From contig NZ_QJSD01000022.1 of assembly GCF_003313245.1 (NCBI RefSeq), positions 1-32,917 of the forward strand: a stretch of 32,917 bases of DNA, written 5' to 3'. Position numbers and translations under genes: made by a program. Source of the DNA: Primorskyibacter marinus. Its GTDB lineage: Bacteria; Pseudomonadota; Alphaproteobacteria; Rhodobacterales; Rhodobacteraceae. Shown in pieces: positions 9,297-16,607 of this stretch (positions are counted from its first letter, which is position 1; each line of letters starts with the position of its first letter). The notes under the pieces are model-generated. The model saw only the letters and a program-made list of their open reading frames with translations, was not told the DNA's origin and ran no database searches.

Positions 9297-9584
9297 GGAT
9301 GATAGAGGGGGCCGACATCCCGCTCAGTCTTTTTGTTGCCGAACTTTTTGCTATCTGAAAGTCAACGCTTCGCACCCGCGCAGCCGCAGGAGTGGGTGCA
9401 TAATGCCATGACGCCATCGGCAGCTCCTAAAAAACATCGCAACAATATCAACCAGCTGAAGAAATGGTTCCAACTTTGTTGCCGTTTTAGCCTTTTCTCG
9501 CTTCTGCAAATTCCGTTTCGACCAATTTCCTCCTCGAACCGGGAACCCTTGTGATGGGCCCCGAAATAGCGAAGGAGCGAAGAA
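9297..9584. other. Intergenic region upstream of the first tnsA; candidate transposon end
   Basis: No gene is seen. The region is richer in A/T than its neighbours. It has a 10-bp direct repeat TTTGTTGCCG at 9332-9341 and 9475-9484, and a partly matching GCAACAA in the opposite sense near 9440. In Tn7-type elements TnsB-binding repeats lie upstream of tnsA, so these could be such sites. They are too few and too short to prove it. The 14-bp repeat at 9385-9398, shared with 21219-21232, also lies here. A Shine-Dalgarno GAAGGAG (9571-9577) serves the TTG start at 9585. Confidence 0.35.
9385..9398 (+). repeat. 14-bp direct repeat, left copy
   Basis: CGCAGGAGTGGGTG is exactly repeated at 21219-21232 in the same orientation. 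The two copies bracket all tns genes and the DUF3883 gene and lie in the two intergenic regions facing the type I systems. It could be a duplicated target or recombination scar, or shared upstream sequence. Confidence 0.5.
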
Positions 9585-10334
9585 TTGGAATACCCCCTCA
9601 ATGAAACCGGCTTCGACTGGAGCCAAGAAAGCGATGGCGGATCGCTGGCGGAGGCGATCACCGCTGCCGCCAACGCGGACTCGAACGCCCTGCTGCCCGC
9701 CCGTCCTGTGACGGGGCGCAGGCCGACCGTTGGTGCACAGAAGCACTTCTCCTGCGCCTTTGTATATGGGCAGGGTGCCGGTTGCGTGATGCACACCGAT
9801 AGCCTGACGGAAAAGCACGTGGCGTTTGCACTGCTCGCCCGTCCTGATGTTGTGGAAGTGAAGAACCAGGTATCGTTCACTTGGGACGCGGAGGACGGCT
9901 CCAAGAAGTGGCATCACTTCGACCTTTTCATTACGAAAACGGACGGCAGCCGGGTCGCGATCATGGTCAAATACGACGAGAAGTTCTCGTTCGAAGAGTT
10001 CCAGGCCGAGATCGCGGATATCGCGTCCCATGTCACCGACGAGTTCGCGGATCGCGTGACGATCATGACCGAAAAACATCTCGACCCCGTTGATCTTCAC
10101 AATGCGAAGCTCTTCAAGGCTGTTCGTCGGTGCGACCCCGAGGTGGACGTGGCCATGCGGGATGCGGTCGCGGGCCTCGTCGGCGCGGCGAAGATCGGCG
10201 ATCTGGTTGCGCATACTGGCCTTGGTGGCCGCGGATTTCGGTCAATCGCCCGCCTCATCGGGGCCCGTGAACTCGAACTCCCGCGCCCTATGCGGATCGG
10301 TTACGACACTCACGTTAAGCGGAGGGCCGCCTGA
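9585..10334 (+). CDS. tnsA: TnsA-like transposon endonuclease (first copy)
   Basis: TnsA makes the 5' strand nicks that free a Tn7-like element, working with TnsB. The restriction-endonuclease-like core is visible as E76 (TEKHVAFALLARPDV), D113 (HHFDLF) and K129 (AIMVKYDE), matching the Glu-Asp-Lys triad and spacing of TnsA. The second copy in this window has the same residues at identical spacing (37 and 16 residues). The protein has 249 residues, close to the usual length. The TTG start is chosen because GAAGGAG lies seven bases upstream and no ATG precedes the conserved part suitably. Its stop overlaps the tnsB ATG as TGATG. All catalytic residues are kept, so this copy could be active if its partner is. 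Confidence 0.82.
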   Translation: MEYPLNETGFDWSQESDGGSLAEAITAAANADSNALLPARPVTGRRPTVGAQKHFSCAFVYGQGAGCVMHTDSLTEKHVAFALLARPDVVEVKNQVSFTWDAEDGSKKWHHFDLFITKTDGSRVAIMVKYDEKFSFEEFQAEIADIASHVTDEFADRVTIMTEKHLDPVDLHNAKLFKAVRRCDPEVDVAMRDAVAGLVGAAKIGDLVAHTGLGGRGFRSIARLIGARELELPRPMRIGYDTHVKRRAA

Positions 10335-12696
10335 TGCTCGACATTCAACCCAGCCCCGACCTGCCTCGTTTTGCCTTCGGAGAGTATGACGAGGTGATCA
10401 TGGAGGGTATCTCCTACCGCGCCATCGATTGTAGCGAGGCTGGTTATGTATTCGCCCGCACAGACGGCACCGGCGTCGCCGAATCTTTCGCCCATGCCGT
10501 CCTGTCGCAACGCGTCACGCTTGGCGCGCTCGAACACCGCCGTGACGCTTTCTTGCCCGAGGGTGCCAAACGTCGGCTGCGGGCTCCGGCCCAAGTGCTA
10601 TCTACGCTTGCGCCGAAACAACAACAGAAAGCCAAGTACCATGAATCTCTGGTGCGCGCATTCCTCGAAATGGAGGCCGAGGGCAAGGTCAAACGGACGG
10701 AAACATCGGTGAAAGCCGCCTTGCCCGAGATAAAGTTTCGAGCCGGGAAGTACCTGTCAGTCCCGAGCGAAGGCGATGTGATCGAGGCCGGCGGCAACAA
10801 GATGATCGTGCCGACCAAGATCAGCGCCAGCCGACTTCTGAAACGCGTCGCCGCGTTCAGCCGCGATGGCATGGCGGCCTTGTACGGTCGCGGGTCAGGT
10901 AGCAGCCGCCCCCGCCGCATCGGACCCGACGAGTTGGCGCTCGTGTCCAAGACTGTCCGGAATTACTTGGTCATGGAACAACCCTCAATAGCTCAGGTGG
11001 TCGAAGATGTACGCGACGCCTTCATCGCCGAGAACCTTCGGCGAGAGGAACTCCGCAAGACAGAGGGGAAAGATAAAATTCCCTTGGTCATGCCATCGCG
11101 TGAAACCATCCGCCTCGAGGTGAAGAAACTCGATCCGTTTGAGGTCGACATTGCCCGCTTCGGGCTCGACGAGGCGCGCAAGCGCAATGCGCCTGTCGGC
11201 AAGGGTCTCGAACTGACCCGCCCGCTCGAGCGGGTCGAAATGATGAGTGGAAGGTCGATCTCAGGTCGCTTCTTGCGGGATCCGGAATCTGGTCAATTCT
11301 CAGCGACGAGGAAAAAGCGAGCCTCGGCCTCGAAGAGGGAAAGAAAACGCGTTGGTACCTGACCGCAGCGATCTGCACGACCACCCGCTGTATTTTGGCC
11401 ATGAAGCTCTCAAGGTCACCGAGCAAGCGCAGCGCGATGCAGAGCATCGACATGATCGTGCGTGACAAAGGGCTCTGGGCCGATGCCGTAGACGCGCTGA
11501 CGCCTTGGAGCATGTCGGGCACACCAGCGCTCATCGTCACCGATTGCGGGTCCGCATTCGTTGATTTCGACACGCGGGTCGGCGCGACCGACCTCGGGAT
11601 CGACATCGATCACGGACCCGCCGGGATGCCCGAATTTCGGGCAAGGATCGAGCGCATGTTCGGCACGATGTCGACAAACCTCATCGGACGGTTTTCCGGG
11701 TATACTTTCAGCAACACCGTCGTCAAAGGCGACTATGATGCCGAAGCGCGCGCCGCCCTGACCACCGAGGACCTGAGCGAAGCGCTGGTCCGCTGGGTGG
11801 TGGATGTCTATCACCGCCGTCGTCATCGCGGACTTGGCGGCGAAACCCCGCTCAATTGCTGGAACAGATTGGTTGCGAAATATGGTGTTGCACCCATGCC
11901 GTCCGTGGAACTGCGGCGCAAGGCACTTGGGACGCGCCTGAAACGCACCGTCTCGAAGAAGGGGATCATCGTGATGGGTATTCGTTACCATTCGGAGGTG
12001 CTTGCCCGCTGGTTCATGCATGCCACGTCAAAGGAGGTGCGGGTCCGCTTTTATTCCGAGGATATCGGCGCCATTGCCGTGGAACTGAACGACCATTGGA
12101 TCGAGGTACCGTCGGTGTTCGATTGTTACCGCGGTGAGCGCGCCCAAACCTGGCTCCTGGCCGCGCGCGAAATCCGTGCGTCGGTCGCAGCCCAGGCAAA
12201 GGTAGACGAGATGGTCATCTTCAAGGCGATGACCCGGATCCGGGAGATCAATGCCAACGCCCTGGCGCGGCAGGGGCTGCTGGTCGATGACTATTCGCAG
12301 GAGCGCATTGCGAAAATCGAAAACGAGATGCTGATCGGATTCGATGTGGACGAAACACCGCATGCGACTCAGATGCCTCCCGCTGCCCTGATCGGCGGAG
12401 ATGCCGGTATGGCGCGCGCCCTGCGCCTGATATCGACACTTCGCGAGGCCACAAGACTCGATCGGACAGCGCGGCGGAAGCTGGTCGATCTGCACCGGCT
12501 TCTCTCACTCGATCCTGTCATGGATGGTTTTGAGCCTGACCTGACATCCTGGGTCTTGCTCGACCCTGCCAGCGCGGAAGTCGAGCAGATCTGCCTCCTC
12601 ACCGATCAGCTCCACGCTCTGCTCGTGGAGATCGGAGAACGGGATGAACAGCAAGACGCGCTTGCGCTCGAGCCGTGGTCACAGACCGCAGCCTGA
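10334..12696 (+). pseudogene. tnsB: TnsB-like DDE transposase (first copy), interrupted by one frameshift
   Basis: TnsB cuts and joins the 3' ends of a Tn7-like element. The first frame (10334-11362) gives the N-terminal DNA-binding part and ends ...PLERVEM in the conserved order, then runs into unrelated residues. Reading one base back from 11242 gives DEWKVDL and stays open to 12696. The catalytic Asp is at 11242-11244. The second Asp is at 11542-11544 (VTDCGSAF) and the Glu at 11650-11652 (RIERMFGT), with 35 residues between the last two. The joined product would be about 787 residues, against 739 for the intact copy. The lesion is a single missing base near 11240-11242: a mutation, a sequencing error or, less likely, recoding. 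No classic slippery heptamer is present. Confidence 0.8.
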
Positions 12697-12768
12697 GATG
12701 CCATGCCGACCCTGGGCGGCTGTCATGCCGCCAGGCCATCCCGCGTCGCGAAATGAGAGGAAATCACC

Positions 12769-13206
12769 ATGAAATATCACGATCAACTGACGCTCACAGA
12801 GCTCTGGACATGCGCGCTTCAGGAACTCGACACCCTGCACGAAGAGGCCCAGCGCACGGATGTCGGCTTGTCTGCGACCGACACAAACACCTTGTCGAGG
12901 GCGCTCGCCGCCCTGCGCCAAGAGGGGCCGCTTTCAAGCTCTGCCCCCGATAGCATCGGTTGGATCCAGGCGTTTCTCGACGCGGCCATCGCCCGGGAAA
13001 CCCTCGGCCATCAGGACGTGTTCGACGGCACGAATGATCCGGAACTCGGCGCGATCGGGCGGGTAAGATCGAGACCCATTCTATCGGAAGATGGGCGCTG
13101 CTTCGATCTGCTCCTGCAGCGCTTCAAGAAGGTTCTCGCGATGCGCGACCTCCTCGCCGCCCGCGTCGATGCCGAGCTTCAGATCGCCCGCCTGAAAACC
13201 GCCTGA
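12769..13206 (+). CDS. Unknown protein following tnsB
   Basis: I do not recognise this 145-residue protein. It starts 72 bases after tnsB with a good ribosome site (AGAGGAA, spacing about six) and ends just before a strong terminator, so it is probably the last gene of the first tns operon. It is mostly helical and charged with no membrane segment, Cys/His cluster or catalytic motif. In Tn7-like operons tnsC would be expected here. This protein has no Walker A or B motif and is far too short, so it is not TnsC. It may be an accessory factor of the element or cargo. Confidence 0.65.
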   Translation: MKYHDQLTLTELWTCALQELDTLHEEAQRTDVGLSATDTNTLSRALAALRQEGPLSSSAPDSIGWIQAFLDAAIARETLGHQDVFDGTNDPELGAIGRVRSRPILSEDGRCFDLLLQRFKKVLAMRDLLAARVDAELQIARLKTA

Positions 13207-13259
13207 CGCATCGGAATCCGGCTGGCACAGACCACCGGACCATCAGCCACAAAAAGCAG

Positions 13260-13287
13260 AAGGCCGCGGGGTAGCCCGCGGCCTTTT
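13260..13287 (+). terminator. Rho-independent terminator after the first tns operon
   Basis: A perfect 11-bp stem AAGGCCGCGGG / CCCGCGGCCTT with the four-base loop GTAG (13260-13285) runs into TTTT. It lies 54 bases after the stop of the 145-residue gene and is the most convincing terminator in the window. Confidence 0.85.
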
Positions 13288-13471
13288 CCACTTGCAGCAT
13301 CTTCGCAATGCATCGACTGGGGCCTACGCTCCGTTCAATCCTCACAGATATCTGCGCTCAATCTGTGGCGAGAATCTTTGAAAAAACTTCCAATTCCATT
13401 TTCGTTGCCTGGCATCGGGACCCATGTTCCAATCAGGACGCCGACTTTAGGCCGAAATCGCGAAGAGCAGT

Positions 13472-13498
13472 GAAAATCACGCTGCGAGCGCGATTTTC
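13472..13498. terminator. Hairpin, possible bidirectional terminator
   Basis: GAAAATCACGCT and AGCGCGATTTTC pair over 12 bp with one mismatch around the loop GCG. A-rich and T-rich arms at the two ends would give short U-tracts on either strand. It could back up termination of both convergent operons, or be part of a transposon end. Confidence 0.45.
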
Positions 13499-13525
13499 CT
13501 CAATGGCCGCCGTTAAGTTGTAAAA

Positions 13526-13551
13526 TGGCCATTTTTTCCCGAAAATGGCCA
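13526..13551 (-). terminator. Hairpin with T-run, likely terminator of the minus-strand tns operon
   Basis: A perfect 10-bp inverted repeat TGGCCATTTT / AAAATGGCCA surrounds the loop TTCCCG. Read on the minus strand it is followed by TTTTAC, giving a U-tract 35-60 bases after the tniQ stop. It also overlaps two of the AATGGCC repeats, so a protein-binding role is possible too. Confidence 0.5.
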
Positions 13552-13585
13552 AAATTAGCTTGTCGTCATATGTTCTGACAACTAA

Positions 13586-15634
13586 TTATTGGCCACTAAC
13601 AACACCTAACTCGTTGATTTTGTTTAAGACAAAGAAGGAGGCGGCCAATAGGTTGGCCATTCTGCAAGAATTAAAGGTCCACTCGCATACGAAGCGAAAC
13701 AGTCCATTGAGATTTTCCAAATCCTGAAGCAATTTTGCAAATGAAAAAAGCCGCCCTACTGGGCGGCTGTGCGGTTCGAGCCTGAGATAGGGCTTGTAAG
13801 GCCCCTTATGTAAAGCAAATATTCCCATCTCCAAGACGCGGGTGCGATAAAAGTCAACTCCGACTTTTTTCTCCGAGAGCACTGGTTTGATGCCGCGCCG
13901 CTTCAAAAGGCTTTCAACGACGCAGACCCGAAGGCCGTACTGTTCTGCGATCCTGGATGGTTGAATATAGCGCGCCTTGAAATTCGCAATTTCCTTCAGG
14001 GGGATCCTTGGGATGCAGTGATCTTGCGACGGGCAGTCGATCCAACTGATCTGCATACTGACCTCTTCGGGATGCCGATCCAAGAGACGCCATACAGTTT
14101 GGAGAGGAAGCTTCAACAGAACTGCCGCTTCCACAATGGAATGTTCGCTTGGCAATGATGAGGCCTTCTCTTTGACCTCCGCAGGATCCACACGCAGTGC
14201 GGCAATCCCTTGCTCATCCACCATGTAAAAAAGACGTTCGAGCATGCCGCCGAGTATCATATGGACCACGATGACGGCGGGCACTTTTGCCTTTTCTGCG
14301 GCTTTCGAGATCGGGACCAGCTGATCGGTTTCGGTATCCAATTTGACGGCTCTTGCGTGCAGTTTGCCAACCAGCATGGCAATTTCCTCGCAATCTACGG
14401 CCTTCTGAGTGTGTCCCTTGATTCCCGGCTTTCCATAGCAGATGGGAGAGAGAAGGCGCTCTTGAATGAGCTGATCAACCAAGGGGCGCGCACACCCCAA
14501 CGCATCGGGCAAGGAAATCACAGTCACCATTCGTTTCACGCGGCCGGCAACCTCGCGCCCCTCATGAACCGGGATCGGGTAATGGGCAGGCGCATTTTCA
14601 GGTATCACCTCAGCGGCAACCAACACATCGGACAGAGTCCGAGAATCCAGGCTCTGCTCCTTTGCGAGTGAAGCGACCGTATGAAGCTTGCGCTCGCAAA
14701 GCGTTTCCCCCAGCACCTTTGTTCCGCCCGGCATGGGGATGTTTTCGGTGATGACCTCCCGGAGGATGCGCGCGATGTCGCCCGGCTCCTTGAGTGACTT
14801 GGAATATGCGAGCGCCTTGTAAAAGCACCCAAAGATCTTTCGCGCTCCCGGAGTCCCGGTGGCGTCGGCGAATTTACTGAACTGTGCTTCCAGGACCTCG
14901 CGGATACCTGCTTCGCCACGCGAAGTACATTCAAAGCCCACTCGACCTGCATGATCCCAGTTATCCGCCGTCAGCTCAGGCAACTTCTGCTCCGGCCCGA
15001 ATTCGAGAAGCACGCCCAAAAGCTCTGTCGCTCTGACCGCCTGCTCGAGTGATTGCGCATCCAGCCATTCGGGACCAGCCTTTCCGTCAAGACGGTTGAC
15101 GACATATTCCTGAAGAGGCGAGACCGGGCGCCGCTTTGCTTCGTCAGCCAAAGCTTGAAGTTGTTCACCGCGCTCGGGAACTCGGCGCTCAAGCTCGTGG
15201 AGCGGATCGCCCCATTGGCGCTTGGCCCGGCGCATCAGCGGGATTTCATGACGAGGGCATGTCCTGACAACTGACAAGGTCCATAGCCAGCGCCCCCGGT
15301 GCCCAGCCTCTCGATCGTCTTCCGCGAGGCATGCTGGACAAAACATGGTATGAGGGTTCGCCAAGAACTCCGCGGTGACCAGCTCACCGCGAAGATCGTA
15401 GCGACTTTCTCCAACCGGGATGGCGACATTGGCGCATAATTCCCCGAGCGAAACACCGGTGAGCTCAGCCAAACGTGCGATCGCGCCTTTTTTATTGGCG
15501 GCCATATCCTGCGGCTTTACTCCAGTGTCTTTCAGGAATGCGACCACCTCATCTCCGATATGAAACTTCGCCAGTTGGCTTGCGTACGAGAGTGGGCTTT
15601 CGTCCAAAATGAAAGGCAAATTAGGCATAAGCAT
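13586..15634 (-). CDS. tniQ: TniQ/TnsD-like target-selection protein
   Basis: TniQ-family proteins choose the insertion site of Tn7-like elements by binding DNA and recruiting TnsC. The N-terminal TniQ domain begins PNLPFILDESPLSYASQ. The zinc-binding knuckle CPAC (C99, C102) and CPRH (C126, H129) flanks RGRWLWTLSVVR, as in the family. The 682-residue length is nearer TnsD-type proteins than short TniQ; the long C-terminal part has several helix-turn-helix-like stretches and may read a specific attachment site (inference). The start at 15634 is chosen because it overlaps the tnsC stop as TGATG. An upstream in-frame extension to 15742 would lie inside tnsC and is not used. It is the last gene of the operon. 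No TnsE, Cas or guide RNA gene accompanies it. Confidence 0.85.
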   Translation of the reverse strand: MLMPNLPFILDESPLSYASQLAKFHIGDEVVAFLKDTGVKPQDMAANKKGAIARLAELTGVSLGELCANVAIPVGESRYDLRGELVTAEFLANPHTMFCPACLAEDDREAGHRGRWLWTLSVVRTCPRHEIPLMRRAKRQWGDPLHELERRVPERGEQLQALADEAKRRPVSPLQEYVVNRLDGKAGPEWLDAQSLEQAVRATELLGVLLEFGPEQKLPELTADNWDHAGRVGFECTSRGEAGIREVLEAQFSKFADATGTPGARKIFGCFYKALAYSKSLKEPGDIARILREVITENIPMPGGTKVLGETLCERKLHTVASLAKEQSLDSRTLSDVLVAAEVIPENAPAHYPIPVHEGREVAGRVKRMVTVISLPDALGCARPLVDQLIQERLLSPICYGKPGIKGHTQKAVDCEEIAMLVGKLHARAVKLDTETDQLVPISKAAEKAKVPAVIVVHMILGGMLERLFYMVDEQGIAALRVDPAEVKEKASSLPSEHSIVEAAVLLKLPLQTVWRLLDRHPEEVSMQISWIDCPSQDHCIPRIPLKEIANFKARYIQPSRIAEQYGLRVCVVESLLKRRGIKPVLSEKKVGVDFYRTRVLEMGIFALHKGPYKPYLRLEPHSRPVGRLFSFAKLLQDLENLNGLFRFVCEWTFNSCRMANLLAASFFVLNKINELGVVSGQ

Positions 15635-16605
15635 CAATACACTCCTTCGGCGGCAAACTTGGCCTCGCTTAAATCGATTTTGGCCCAATGGCGGGCCAAA
15701 AAGACGTTCTGGCCTAAGCCACAGCCTTCCTGCATGCCCCAACTCACTGCGAAATGTTGCATGGTCAATTCATCGGCATCATCCAGTGCCGCCGCTTCAA
15801 GTGCCCCGAGGATGTTCTCCATGCAGCGACCGAAGCGGTTACGGCTGGCGTGGACCAACCTGTCCACAAGATCCTCCTCCGAGGGTGGCCGTATGCCGAC
15901 AGCGGTACAAAAATTGGAAATAACACCCGTCAGCGCCCTGCGATCGGAATGCGGCGAGACATCACCCAATGGCATCCGCCAATAGCGGCGTGTGACCTGT
16001 GCATCACAAGATGCAATTTGCCAGAGGCTCTCGATACCGCTGAGCACGACACTGACCGCTCCTTCTCCCTGCATAAGATTGCGCACTGTTTTCAGGAACA
16101 CGTCTATCTTGTATCTGGTGCCGGTGCCAAAGAGGTCATGCGCCTCATCGATCCAAAGGATCGCCGTGCCCCGCAGTTTGAAATGGTGCCGGACTTTTCG
16201 CATGAGGTCATCTTCCGTGATGTTGTTGGAACGCTTTGCTGGATATCCGCTTGCTCGCAGGATCTCGATGGCAAGGCTCTTAGCTGTTGCCGGGCTGGGC
16301 ACCCGAACCCCAACCCACGGTTGATGCGCCGCATTGCGCGGCTGAAGCGCAGGATGGTTTTTCAGACCGTGATAGACCAAAGAGGTTTTTCCTCCGCCGG
16401 CGGGCTCTACCAAGGCGATACCACGGGCATCGCCATCTTTGGTGTAAAGACGTGGCACTGCGATCAAGTTGCCATGCTCATCGCGTTGCAAAAGCCGGTC
16501 CAGATAGCTGCGGAACTGAACGTCCCGCGGCGTCGATATGTGCTTTTCCCGCAGCCGGTCGACTGCTGCGAGTTTAGCGTTAATGGTTGGGGGTGCTGGG
16601 TTCAT
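15634..16605 (-). CDS. tnsC: TnsC/TniB-like AAA+ ATPase, transposition regulator
   Basis: TnsC forms ATP-dependent filaments on target DNA and links the target selector TniQ to the TnsAB transposase. Visible motifs are Walker A EPAGGGKTS (about 67-75), Walker B AILWIDEAHD (about 148-157) and a sensor-like VVLSGIESLW. Downstream Arg residues (TRRYWR) could supply the finger. At 323 residues its length fits TniB/short TnsC. The ATG follows the tnsB stop by two bases with AGAGGA upstream, and its own stop overlaps tniQ. It is the only TnsC in the window, so any activity of the first tnsAB pair would need this protein or one from elsewhere. Confidence 0.9.
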   Translation of the reverse strand: MNPAPPTINAKLAAVDRLREKHISTPRDVQFRSYLDRLLQRDEHGNLIAVPRLYTKDGDARGIALVEPAGGGKTSLVYHGLKNHPALQPRNAAHQPWVGVRVPSPATAKSLAIEILRASGYPAKRSNNITEDDLMRKVRHHFKLRGTAILWIDEAHDLFGTGTRYKIDVFLKTVRNLMQGEGAVSVVLSGIESLWQIASCDAQVTRRYWRMPLGDVSPHSDRRALTGVISNFCTAVGIRPPSEEDLVDRLVHASRNRFGRCMENILGALEAAALDDADELTMQHFAVSWGMQEGCGLGQNVFLARHWAKIDLSEAKFAAEGVY

Positions 16606-16607
16606 GA

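Larger units (their letters stand above)
13207..13585. other. Convergent intergenic region with hairpins and AATGGCC repeats
   Basis: No gene is supported between the two convergent tns operons. The region becomes A/T-rich after about 13340. It holds the terminators described separately. AATGGCC occurs three times in direct orientation, at 13502-13508, 13524-13530 and 13544-13550, with periods of 22 and 20 bases. Further TGGCC cores lie near 13592 and 13655, inside the end of tniQ. Regular 20-22 bp spacing is typical of TnsB-binding arrays, but a matching array at another end was not found. Confidence 0.4.

Noticed and set aside
11237-11246. Programmed -1 frameshift in tnsB
   Set aside because: No X XXY YYZ slippery heptamer or clear downstream stem is visible, so mutation or sequencing error is preferred; kept only as a finding to check.
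13560-13581. TGTCGTCATATG as a Tn7-like terminal end, within the inverted repeat TTGTC/GACAA
   Set aside because: No matching inverted end was found upstream of either tnsA, and the position relative to the AATGGCC array is inconsistent.
13545-13727. Plus-strand ORF of 60 codons at the end of tniQ
   Set aside because: It overlaps the tniQ 3' end antisense and has no supporting signal.
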